Assembly (NCBI RefSeq): GCF_900113615.1
Contig: NZ_FOPZ01000003.1
Span: forward strand, 1 to 64,000
DNA length: 64,000 nt
Source of the DNA: Halorubrum aquaticum
GTDB lineage: Archaea > Halobacteriota > Halobacteria > Halobacteriales > Haloferacaceae
Reading direction: 5' to 3'
Part shown: piece by piece, positions 1 through 7,434 of the stretch
How positions within the stretch are numbered: the first letter of the stretch is position 1
Layout of the letters: every line of letters begins with the position of its first letter
Notes under the pieces: model-generated
The model's input: the letters and a program-made list of their open reading frames with translations, nothing else
Told to the model about the DNA's origin: nothing
Databases searched by the model: none
Program-made: the position numbers and the translations under genes

Positions 1-51
1 AACAGCGACGTGCGACTCATCTTTATGAAGGTCGATTCCGAGGTAGTACAT
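1..51 (-). CDS. IS110-family transposase, N-terminus only (cut by window edge)
   Basis: Seventeen residues are visible, beginning MYYLGIDLHKDESHVAV. The YLGIDLHK block carries the first Asp of the DEDD catalytic tetrad and is the standard start of IS110-family transposases, which excise and insert the element through a Holliday-junction-like, RuvC-type active site. The rest of the gene lies left of the window. The start is the ATG at 49-51 on the minus strand. The non-coding stretch upstream of it (52 to about 240) is highly structured, as expected for the left end of an IS110 element. Family assignment is firm despite the short length because the motif is diagnostic. Confidence 0.85.
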   Translation of the reverse strand, partial: MYYLGIDLHKDESHVAV

Positions 52-70
52 GGTTCCTGTGAGGCGGTTT

Positions 71-237
71 GTGCGTGAAGGGAGCCACACCTATTCGGGT
101 TCGCCGCCCGGATGCTGACGGCATCCGGGCGGCCTCCCATGATAGTGCGTCCTTGGCAGGTAGGCCAATCAGAGCCACGCGTTCTATGACGCTGTTGAAT
201 CATCGGCCTTTGACCGCCCCAGTGCCTCTTCACGCAC
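71..237 (-). ncRNA. candidate IS110 bridge RNA / left-end non-coding region
   Basis: This non-coding stretch lies directly upstream of the IS110 transposase start. It is closed by a perfect 10-base inverted repeat, GTGCGTGAAG at 71-80 and CTTCACGCAC at 228-237. Inside is a perfect 13-bp stem, 103-115 paired with 121-133, with a five-base loop. IS110 elements encode their guide (bridge or seek) RNA in the non-coding left end upstream of the transposase, with internal loops that match target and donor. Position, size (about 165 bases) and folding all fit. The transcript itself, its exact ends and its target-binding loops are inferred. Confidence 0.55.
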
Positions 238-408
238 GCTGGGGACTTAGCAGGCTTTCATCCCATCAGAGCCCAACGGGTGGATTCTCCCGGCAACGTA
301 CCGCACAAATTTATGTCGGCTGGGCGGCGTTGTGCCAATCATGAATTGTATCGCACACTTCTCCCGTCTCCCTGCGGTCACTTCCGCTAACGTCAGTGGG
401 GTGTCGTG

Positions 409-2298
409 ATGAGCGGTCAGTGGGGCTTCACCACGTCTCGGCCGACCGATGCTCGATACGGTGACGACGTCGCAAAGTACGCGATGTCGCACGGTGAACC
501 CGGGCTGAAGACTTTCGTCCGAGAGGTACTACAGAACTCGAACGACGCACGGTTGGACAACGATCAACCAGCACGGGTGACGTTCAAGCTGGAATCCTTA
601 CAAGACGACGAGGCAATTGAGTATCTCAGGGCACTGGATATCGAGACGTGGTCTGACCACGCTAATCTAGCGACAGACACGGAGAGCGGGAAGCATATCG
701 CTGAGGCGATCAAACGGATACAAGACGAAGAGGAGCTCCGGGTTCTGACTATTGAGGACGAGAACACGGAGGGACTCCTCGGTGAAGAGAACGCCGACGA
801 ATCCAACTTCACTGCTCTCGTTCGGGACGTTCTATTCAGCAGCAAGTCGGGAGACACCGCCGGCGGGAGTTATGGTCTAGGGAAAGCTGTTCTCTGGCTG
901 TACTCGGGCCTTTCACTCGTCATGTTCAACTCCACGCTGAGCGAACCTGACCCGGAAGACCAGTCCCCCCGGCTGATCGGTCGGACGCGCTTGCCAACAC
1001 ACAAGTCTGAGGACGGAGATACGGTCTACCAAGGACACGGTTGGTACGGTAGTCTGAACAGCGACGAGGAAGGTGCGAGACCCGAGTCTATCTGGGGAGA
1101 CGAATCCGAATCGATCGCAGATGCCCTCCATTTGAGCCGTCCGGACGTACCGGGAACGAGCATCCAAGTCGTGGATTTCCGTGTACCCACAGCGGAAGAG
1201 CGACTGGATAACGAGGAGTTAGCGGACCAGATCACGGAGATGGCAATCGAATGGTTCTGGCCCGCGATTTATCGTGGTGATCTGGAGGTGGCAGTTGAAG
1301 TAGAAGGCGAGACGAAGCAAGCAAGTATCGACGAATATCCCCAGTACGAACCCTTCACGACCTGTCTAGACGACCGAGATGATTCGGTCAGCCAACTGGA
1401 CGAACCTGGAGATGTAGCTCAGGAGACGATCTCACTGAACGTACCCGAGAAGAGTGACGGCGGTGATGGTGCAGACGGCCAACTTGATTTACTAGTTCGA
1501 TATGCAGATTCGGGCGAGTATCAGCATCGGAACGAGGTAGCGTTCGTCCGAGGCGCGGGGATGGTCGTTGAGTACTACGACCGAAATCGAGTCGTCGTTG
1601 GAAACCAAGACTTTCACGCCGTCCTCCTCGGTGGCCGTGCACGTACGTGGGGGACTGATGAGAGCTCCCGAGACGCAGACACTATCGTAGAGGAATTCTT
1701 GACCGCTGCAGAGCCGCCTCAACACGACGAGTGGGTACGAACGGAGACACTGGCGAACTCCTACTCTCGGGGATTCCGGACCGCAGTGGAGGGTGTCAAA
1801 TCCGACGTGACCGAGACGTTACGTGGACTCGTCGCACCGGACGTTGACCGAGGCACGACTGGACCTCAGCGTCTGGGGAACCGGTTCAAAATCGGAAACG
1901 AAGCAAGAGGTGGTCGAGCTGATCGTGAGTCGCCCAGTAGCCAGCGTGTTACCGGAAACACGAACATCTCCTTTGACGAGGTGTACACACACTGGTCATT
2001 CAATGGTGAAGTGGAACCCTTGAGCGACCGAAACGAGATACGGGCGGTGACCGTCTCACTGATCCGGATGGCTGAGGAAAGAGCGACTTCGGATCGTCTC
2101 CCGGTACAGAACATCTCGTCAGATACGGCCGGCGTTTCGATATCGCTTCCGGAGCAGAATGGAGTCCAAGTAGGTCGGCTGGAGCCAACTTCTGGCACAT
2201 CGAAAATCTCCTTTGAGGGAGTTTCGACAGAAGACAATAGACAGGTTGAGACCAGATTGAAAGTGTCGGTTGACGTGGCAGAGCGGAGGGAGAAATAA
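409..2298 (+). CDS. GHKL-type ATPase, first gene of a three-gene operon
   Basis: This 629-residue protein has a Bergerat-fold (GHKL/Hsp90-like) ATP-binding module at its N-terminus. The N-box is E39-N43-D46 in VREVLQNSNDAR. A DEN-rich motif near residue 117 and a glycine lid GGSYGLGK at 152-159 complete the pocket. The remaining 450 residues match nothing I recognise. MORC- or Hsp90-like ATPases with large unknown tails are recurrent parts of prokaryotic antiphage operons, so a sensing or clamp role is plausible but inferred. The ATG at 409 was preferred to the GTG at 406. The next gene overlaps the stop codon (TAATG at 2296-2300), so the genes are translationally coupled. Confidence 0.75.
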   Translation: MSGQWGFTTSRPTDARYGDDVAKYAMSHGEPGLKTFVREVLQNSNDARLDNDQPARVTFKLESLQDDEAIEYLRALDIETWSDHANLATDTESGKHIAEAIKRIQDEEELRVLTIEDENTEGLLGEENADESNFTALVRDVLFSSKSGDTAGGSYGLGKAVLWLYSGLSLVMFNSTLSEPDPEDQSPRLIGRTRLPTHKSEDGDTVYQGHGWYGSLNSDEEGARPESIWGDESESIADALHLSRPDVPGTSIQVVDFRVPTAEERLDNEELADQITEMAIEWFWPAIYRGDLEVAVEVEGETKQASIDEYPQYEPFTTCLDDRDDSVSQLDEPGDVAQETISLNVPEKSDGGDGADGQLDLLVRYADSGEYQHRNEVAFVRGAGMVVEYYDRNRVVVGNQDFHAVLLGGRARTWGTDESSRDADTIVEEFLTAAEPPQHDEWVRTETLANSYSRGFRTAVEGVKSDVTETLRGLVAPDVDRGTTGPQRLGNRFKIGNEARGGRADRESPSSQRVTGNTNISFDEVYTHWSFNGEVEPLSDRNEIRAVTVSLIRMAEERATSDRLPVQNISSDTAGVSISLPEQNGVQVGRLEPTSGTSKISFEGVSTEDNRQVETRLKVSVDVAERREK

Positions 2299-3362
2299 TG
2301 GCGACTGTCAACGAGGGAGTTGAAGGTACAGAACCGGAAGAAGAAGAAGATGTCCGGACCGGTAGCTTAGTCAGCCAGTCTCTTCCGCATAAGTACCGAG
2401 AAGAAGCGCTGGAATTCGATGTTGATTCTTTTCGTCTAGATGGATCTCCACTCAGTGATAGAGGTGAACTGGATGAGGATGATCAGTTCCTGTCCTTGGT
2501 GGACGAGGGTAACTGGGAGACGTTGGAGTTGGAAGGTACGGTCGCCGTGGATCAGGACACTGTTGAGGAGGTCTTCCCGTTTGACGAGTGGGAGGGGACG
2601 CCAGGTCGCCTGGCACTGGTGACGGAGAACCCCCTCGCAATGAGTCGAGATCGGCAGATACTCGCCGACTCTCCCTTCAATGGAGGTTCCTACGAGTTCA
2701 CTCTGTCCATCAACCGTGACGACTACCGTGGGCAGGTGAAGATCAAGCCGTTCCTCACCAGAACCGAGAAAGGTGGATCTGGTGGATCAAAACACGCGTC
2801 TAAGGTCGGTTCACGAGTCGCTGACGGCATTTCGTGGATCGTCCGACTTGACGAAAGGGACGACGGCGGAAGCCTTCTCATGCCGATCATTGAGGACTTC
2901 AGCGACTACGACAGCTTCCCCGACGAGAATCACATCCACTATCTCAGCCTAGAGGCACCTCGGAACCCACAGCTCTACCTGAACAGAGAACATCCACAGG
3001 TGGTTGAGGTTCTGAACAACACGGGATACACGGGTGGACCTCCCCGACTGCGAGACGTACTCTATGATTACATTGAGCACTCCGTCTGGACGCAACTACT
3101 GTTACAGACAGCACGTGATACGAGCCCAGACACCGGCGAACCAGAGTACGGCTGGCAGGAAGACGTATTAGACATCTTCTTAGATGATTTGTATCCGAAC
3201 CTTGCAGACGACGAAGCGGCGATTCAACTTGCTGAAGATGTCCGGAGTCACGTTGACATTCCGGATCTTGTTCAGCGGATCGGGCGTACGGTTCACCAGC
3301 AGTACGATATCCCGTCGGATACCACGAATCTGATTGAGGAGGCGATCCAGAGTGACGACTGA
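2298..3362 (+). CDS. uncharacterised acidic protein, second gene of GHKL operon
   Basis: This 354-residue, strongly acidic, soluble protein begins inside the stop codon of the GHKL ATPase gene and overlaps the start of the third gene. I see no catalytic motif, membrane segment or signal peptide. The middle (about residues 100-240) alternates predicted strands and charged turns with a glycine-rich loop (GGSGGSK). The C-terminal third looks helical. Its tight coupling to an ATPase gene suggests an obligate partner or effector, but no function can be assigned from sequence. Confidence 0.7.
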   Translation: MATVNEGVEGTEPEEEEDVRTGSLVSQSLPHKYREEALEFDVDSFRLDGSPLSDRGELDEDDQFLSLVDEGNWETLELEGTVAVDQDTVEEVFPFDEWEGTPGRLALVTENPLAMSRDRQILADSPFNGGSYEFTLSINRDDYRGQVKIKPFLTRTEKGGSGGSKHASKVGSRVADGISWIVRLDERDDGGSLLMPIIEDFSDYDSFPDENHIHYLSLEAPRNPQLYLNREHPQVVEVLNNTGYTGGPPRLRDVLYDYIEHSVWTQLLLQTARDTSPDTGEPEYGWQEDVLDIFLDDLYPNLADDEAAIQLAEDVRSHVDIPDLVQRIGRTVHQQYDIPSDTTNLIEEAIQSDD

Positions 3363-4143
3363 GCTTTACCACTTACAGAGTGCAGCCCATCCGATGATCG
3401 ACAACCGATTCCTTGCGGGTGACCGCGAGCTCACGAAGGATGACCTCCGTCCGTACTTACAGCCGCTAGGTCGATCTATAGACCTAAGTCCGGTAGACGA
3501 GCGAATTGAGGAGATTCGAGCAGACGATGACATTGACGCCCAGGATCCTCTCATTGACGCCGAGTTAGCACCCACACTCCACCGCACTCTCGATCTGACA
3601 CGCAACGAAGCAGCAGACGCTGGGCTGTGGCACTACCTCTGTATCGTTCGGTTCCCAGAGTTCGTTCACTACCGGTGGGATCATGTATTCGATCCGGAGA
3701 GTCCGGACAATATGGAAGAGAAGTTTCTGAAGGCCGGTACGGACGCCTACTCCAATGCACTGCACCGGATCTGGTGGGGTGCTGAACTCACCTACGAGGA
3801 GGCTGACTCAGGGGCGGTTGAGGATCGGGACTACAGTCGAACGAAGCAGGTCCTCGGTTTTCAGGAACTCGCCAACGATATCCTAGACCACGATTTCGCA
3901 CGATACAGTCCTGTTACGCACGCCTGCGGCGATCTCCTCTGTCACGACACACTAAACGAGATCAAGGAAGAGGACACGTATGGTGATCCCCCCTCTAACA
4001 GTAACATCGTGAGTCGAACCACGACGCTACTCCGGGAGGAGCTGACAGTCCGACGTGTAGAGATGATGGACGAAGACAATATCGTAGAGACGATAGAGGA
4101 TCTACGTGACGACGTGATGCGTGGGGAGGCCGGTTGGTCGTAG
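3352..4143 (+). CDS. DUF6339-like protein, third gene of GHKL operon
   Basis: This 263-residue protein is taken from the GTG at 3352, which has a GGAGG ribosome site about ten bases upstream and lies inside the end of gene 2. It is soluble, with a conserved-looking core around LWHYLCIVRFPEFVHYRW (about residues 85-102). That pattern (leading LYHL, then LWxYLC, then a Tyr/Arg/Trp cluster) reminds me of DUF6339 proteins, a family of unknown activity often found beside ATPases in defence neighbourhoods; the match is from memory. No nuclease motif is evident. It ends the operon: the next 210 bases are AT-richer and non-coding. Confidence 0.65.
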   Translation: MTTELYHLQSAAHPMIDNRFLAGDRELTKDDLRPYLQPLGRSIDLSPVDERIEEIRADDDIDAQDPLIDAELAPTLHRTLDLTRNEAADAGLWHYLCIVRFPEFVHYRWDHVFDPESPDNMEEKFLKAGTDAYSNALHRIWWGAELTYEEADSGAVEDRDYSRTKQVLGFQELANDILDHDFARYSPVTHACGDLLCHDTLNEIKEEDTYGDPPSNSNIVSRTTTLLREELTVRRVEMMDEDNIVETIEDLRDDVMRGEAGWS

Positions 4144-4172
4144 CGTGAGATTGAGAAGCTACACAAACATGA

Positions 4173-4924
4173 GGATGCTATAGAACACTTCACAAGATGT
4201 TGTTTTCACTATCTTCTATCCAAACCACCTGGTAGAATGAACTGCGTTTTGATTAATAATAGTGAATCATGTCATTTTCAGGCGTTTCGATTGTATCTGA
4301 GAACCATCAGTGTCAAGAAATTTCTTGTCCTACGGAACTATTGCGTATAGAGGTATGGCAGTCAACATCCAATTCGGAACGCTGATTCTCGCCCTTACAA
4401 CTCTCATAGGTGCGTTTGTTGGTGCGACCGTTCGGATTCTTTGGCAAATAAGGAACGAGCAGAAACGTCGGGAGAACTTACGACGGGCAATTTGGGCGGA
4501 GATGATGACAATGCGACCCTACCTCTCGGGTAAGCGGGGCCCTGAAGACCAATTCCTCCGGAAGACCGTCTACGAGTGTAACGCGGATGATCTTGGGCTT
4601 CTCACAGAGAATGAGGTCGAAGCTATTGTAGCCTTTTATGGCTCTGCGACGAACGTACAGCGAGCTAGTAACTCGTCCAAAACCGACCATATGGAACCGA
4701 CAAATGTTCCGACTGCGATTATGAATACAGGCGTCCAACAATGGTTTAATCACGCCGTAGAGCAACTCTACCCCTATGTAGATATTGACGATGATCTTGA
4801 AGATATACAAATTTCCGCTACACTAAGCTATGGATAGCTTTATTTTCTGAATGTATTGAGCGATCCGTAGGTACCCTGTATTGAGCGATCTTGATCCGGG
4901 TGTTGGAACATTTCTATGACACCC
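4173..4924. repeat. possible cassette flanked by imperfect inverted repeats
   Basis: The left copy, GGATGCTATAGAACACTTC at 4173-4191, faces an inverted relative at 4902-4924 whose reverse complement starts GGGTGTCATAGAAATGTTC. The two agree at about 13 of 19 positions. They bracket the small membrane-protein gene at 4355-4837. The right-hand version is very close to sequences at 35819 and 53660, so this is a dispersed repeat. It could be the end of a small transposon or a MITE, but no transposase and no target duplication is visible. Confidence 0.3.
4355..4837 (+). CDS. small membrane-anchored protein of unknown function
   Basis: A 160-residue protein from the ATG at 4355. A longer in-frame start at 4310 would add 15 residues but makes a poorer N-terminus. 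One membrane helix occupies about residues 5-30 (FGTLILALTTLIGAFVGATV), followed by a basic helix (RNEQKRRENLRRA) and a cytosolic domain of about 110 residues. This layout, one N-terminal helix then a soluble domain, is common for defence and stress effectors, but I do not recognise the family. The gene stands alone between the GHKL operon and a divergent pair and is framed by an imperfect inverted repeat. Confidence 0.6.
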   Translation: MAVNIQFGTLILALTTLIGAFVGATVRILWQIRNEQKRRENLRRAIWAEMMTMRPYLSGKRGPEDQFLRKTVYECNADDLGLLTENEVEAIVAFYGSATNVQRASNSSKTDHMEPTNVPTAIMNTGVQQWFNHAVEQLYPYVDIDDDLEDIQISATLSYG

Positions 4925-4952
4925 TCAAACATATCTAGACCTCTTCCAACTT

Positions 4953-5273
4953 CTACCACCCGCCAGGGACGGTGCGGCTCATACGAACCACATACACGTC
5001 GTCCTTGTTGTGAACGATGCGGGGCTTGTCCCAGTCTGGAGCAGGCACGTCCGGTAATTCGTTGAGCGCGGCGCGGATTGCTTCGCGGCACGAGTCGCTA
5101 CGCAGAAAAACGATCGCTACGTTCTCGCCGTTAATGAAATGAATGTCATTTCGTCCATATCTATAATCACGTTTGGGTGATGACTGTGGTTTATCGCCAT
5201 TTCCGAACATCCCGATGCAGTCATCGAAATTCGCATCGATTATATTCACAAAGAATCCTTTGTGGCTGATCAA
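4953..5273 (-). CDS. hypothetical protein, divergent from the helicase-nuclease operon
   Basis: A possible 106-residue protein. The only start covering the whole frame is TTG at 5273. An internal ATG near 5210 gives 85 residues. The region FINGENVAIVFLRSDSCREA looks like a real strand-helix fold and the composition is acidic, as for local genes. An AT-rich block at 5290-5300 sits about 20 bases upstream, so a leaderless transcript is possible. I recognise no family. It could be a small regulator or antitoxin of the neighbouring operon; this is a guess from position only. Confidence 0.4.
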   Translation of the reverse strand: MISHKGFFVNIIDANFDDCIGMFGNGDKPQSSPKRDYRYGRNDIHFINGENVAIVFLRSDSCREAIRAALNELPDVPAPDWDKPRIVHNKDDVYVVRMSRTVPGGW

Positions 5274-5284
5274 TCGGAAATACT

Positions 5285-5315
5285 ATTCTGATTTAATATA
5301 CAAATAGTTTTTATA
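5285..5315. promoter_or_regulatory. AT-rich bidirectional promoter region
   Basis: The stretch around TTTAATATACAAATAG (5291-5306) reads as a TATA-like element on both strands. The plus-strand ATG at 5320 and the minus-strand TTG at 5273 each lie 20-28 bases away, the spacing expected for leaderless haloarchaeal transcripts. This supports divergent transcription of the small minus-strand gene and the operon that follows. Confidence 0.45.
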
Positions 5316-5319
5316 ATGA

Positions 5320-5688
5320 ATGCATTACCCAGAAGTGGCTGAAAACGCCCCCGGTGCTGAGACACCGGGAACATCGCTGCCAGCTATGACAGCAAACGAC
5401 ACTAATCGTGTCGGGAGTGATAACTCTGACTCTCGGGCCCCCGAGAGTGCGGAGATCGTCTCCGAACACGATACACGATACAGACGAATCGTCGAAGAAA
5501 CACGCGCCGTTGGCGGCACGACGACGCGCAGAGATCTCGTTGCGAGAACCGATCTTCCTCCAGCGGATCTGGATACCCAGCTTCGGAAGTTGACGGATAG
5601 CGGTTACGTCGATCTGATCGGTGAGTCTGAGCACGAACTGATCGTGCTCACACACCGTGGCGAACGTCTCACTGGAGGCCAGCGATGA
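5320..5688 (+). CDS. winged-helix protein, first gene of the AddAB-like operon
   Basis: A 122-residue protein. The first 50 residues are low-complexity and acidic. The C-terminal 70 form a winged helix: TTRRDLVARTDLPPADLDTQLRKL is the helix-turn-helix, and GYVDLIGESEHELIVLTHRG is the wing. It begins 20-28 bases after a TATA-like block, so it is probably leaderless. Its stop overlaps the next start. Likely an operon-specific DNA-binding protein, either an autoregulator or a DNA adaptor for the nuclease complex; that role is inferred from position. Confidence 0.65.
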   Translation: MHYPEVAENAPGAETPGTSLPAMTANDTNRVGSDNSDSRAPESAEIVSEHDTRYRRIVEETRAVGGTTTRRDLVARTDLPPADLDTQLRKLTDSGYVDLIGESEHELIVLTHRGERLTGGQR

Positions 5689-6065
5689 CGGGTCCCGACG
5701 AAGGTTACGGCATACCGATCGATCCGGACGACGCGTTCAGGGTGATGTCCAACAGCCGTCGTCGGCAGGTGGTCTTATCGCTTACACAGTCGGACGAGCC
5801 GCTCACTGCCTCCGAACTGGCCCGTGAGATTGCCGCGATAGAGAACCTCGTCGATCCGAGTGAAGTGACAGGAGAGCAGCGAACGACCGTCTACGTCGCC
5901 CTGATTCAATCTCACCTAGAGACGCTGGACGATGTTGGTGTGGTGGATTACGACGAAAGGGGGAAGCGAGTCAAGGCGACCCGAGCTACGCAGCCGATCG
6001 CCAGTCACATCCGAGAAATCACCCGCGTGTGCTACGAACCGGAGGGATCCGAATGCCCCGTGTGA
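5685..6065 (+). CDS. DUF7344-like winged-helix protein
   Basis: A 126-residue protein with the typical haloarchaeal layout of a short acidic leader, then DDAFRVMSNSRRRQVVLSL and LTASELAREIA, a recognition helix, and a VDYDERGKRVKAT wing. These features match DUF7344-type transcription factors, usually found beside genes they regulate. The start at 5685 overlaps the previous stop (ATGA). With two winged-helix genes heading the operon, one may be the regulator and the other a structural DNA-binding part. Confidence 0.7.
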   Translation: MTGPDEGYGIPIDPDDAFRVMSNSRRRQVVLSLTQSDEPLTASELAREIAAIENLVDPSEVTGEQRTTVYVALIQSHLETLDDVGVVDYDERGKRVKATRATQPIASHIREITRVCYEPEGSECPV

Positions 6066-6550
6066 ATGACGACGATCTAACTGGGGAGCTGGTGATTCGG
6101 AATCTGACGTATCAGTTCGACCGGACGCTCCAGCTGTTGGAGTGTCTCACCGTGGATAACGGTGAAACCGAACCGTTCGTCAGCGTGTTGGGATCCTACT
6201 CGCAGCGGAAGGTGGAGTTTGCTGCGGAACAGGCACTTACCGGTTGGTCGCTACCGACGGATACGACCTGTAGCGAGTGTGGTCAGACTCTCGGTCCCTA
6301 CGAGCCAGTCACAGTCGTAGCCCGAAGACCCTTGGAGTTACTCACGTGGTTTCTCGACTCGTTTGTCTGCGACGAGTGCGACACGACGCTCGACCCCAAA
6401 CCGGACAGTATGGACGTGATCGCGTCCGCGTGGATCACCAAATGGGACGACCCCGAGTACAGGCGACCGATGATGCTGAGCGAGATTACTGTCGAGGAAG
6501 CGAGCGGGACCCACTATCGCGGTGACGTGGATATGGAGGTCACCGAGTGA
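6053..6550 (+). CDS. zinc-ribbon protein of the AddAB-like operon
   Basis: A 165-residue protein from the ATG at 6053, 13 bases inside the preceding gene. Two Cys pairs, CSECG near residue 73 and CDECD near residue 110, can form one zinc ribbon split by a strand-rich insert. The N-terminal 60 residues are a helical domain with no match I recognise. Position between the DNA-binding proteins and the helicase subunits suggests a bridging or loading factor. The stop overlaps the next start at 6550. Confidence 0.65.
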   Translation: MPRVNDDDLTGELVIRNLTYQFDRTLQLLECLTVDNGETEPFVSVLGSYSQRKVEFAAEQALTGWSLPTDTTCSECGQTLGPYEPVTVVARRPLELLTWFLDSFVCDECDTTLDPKPDSMDVIASAWITKWDDPEYRRPMMLSEITVEEASGTHYRGDVDMEVTE

Positions 6551-7434
6551 TGACCGACAACGGTTCAGGCAGGGACGCTGTAGCAACGGGAACGACGAGT
6601 CGTCGTCGAAAAACAATGGAAGTCGAACGCAGCCAGGTCGATCGGATGCCGGACCAACTGACGGTTCACGTAGGTGGCGAAGACGCCTTGTGGGAGCGGG
6701 CTCAGCGGTGTACCCAACCGATAGAACTCATTGTCTCCCCCGTTGAGCTCCATCAACGGAACCTTCAGCGCCGGCTACGAGAGGCGAACCTTCCGAAGAA
6801 CGCTTTCTCTTTCGAAGATCCCGTCGGAATAAGCAATCAGATACTAGATCAGACGAGGGGATCGACGACGACCATCGACCGGATCGATCGTCTCAGTCTG
6901 CTCCGGTCCTTCTTCGACGGATCGACGCCTGATGAGGAGATGGAAGTCTCTCTCCCACCCGGGATTTCGTCTCGCGCTCCACAACAGATCGAGCAGATCC
7001 GCACGGAGGTCGAGACGATCACCAACTTCCACCCCCAGCGTGTCGCAGCGTGGCGAAACACGGCAACCGAAATCTACCATCCAATCGACGAAGAGGCCGA
7101 GGTGTTTCTCGAAACCGCACTCGCCGTGGAGCGTCAGCTTCGAGAGCGAACTACAAAGGCTGTCTCGGAGACCGGCCTCATCCGGCGTGCGACTCGTTCG
7201 CTGGTACGGACGGACGGATCCGTCTGGGAGGAGGCGTACCCGGACATCCAGCGTGTCTCCCTGCTCGGTCTCAGCAGTCTCTCCGCTCCACACACGGACT
7301 TGGTACACGCGCTGTGTGCGACGACGCCCGTTGAGGTACACGTTCATTTTCGATCCGGAACCGGGGAGTACCTGCAGAGCCGGGTCGAGAGCCTCCTCGA
7401 TATCACTAATCCCGGAACTGAGGTGTTCGAATGA
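6550..7434 (+). CDS. AddB/RexB-like N-terminal half (first part of a split subunit)
   Basis: A 294-residue protein from the ATG at 6550, overlapping the previous stop. The start of the folded part (LTVHVGGEDALWERAQ, then IELIVSPVELHQRNLQRRL) and the helical DQTRGSTTTIDRIDRLSLLRSFF resemble the inactivated helicase domain 1 of AddB-type proteins. It stops just where AddB would continue into domain 2, and that domain is encoded by the next gene, which overlaps by four bases. I see no nuclease motif. The AddB assignment rests on this arrangement and on the AddA-like partner downstream, not on strong motif matches. Confidence 0.55.
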   Translation: MTDNGSGRDAVATGTTSRRRKTMEVERSQVDRMPDQLTVHVGGEDALWERAQRCTQPIELIVSPVELHQRNLQRRLREANLPKNAFSFEDPVGISNQILDQTRGSTTTIDRIDRLSLLRSFFDGSTPDEEMEVSLPPGISSRAPQQIEQIRTEVETITNFHPQRVAAWRNTATEIYHPIDEEAEVFLETALAVERQLRERTTKAVSETGLIRRATRSLVRTDGSVWEEAYPDIQRVSLLGLSSLSAPHTDLVHALCATTPVEVHVHFRSGTGEYLQSRVESLLDITNPGTEVFE

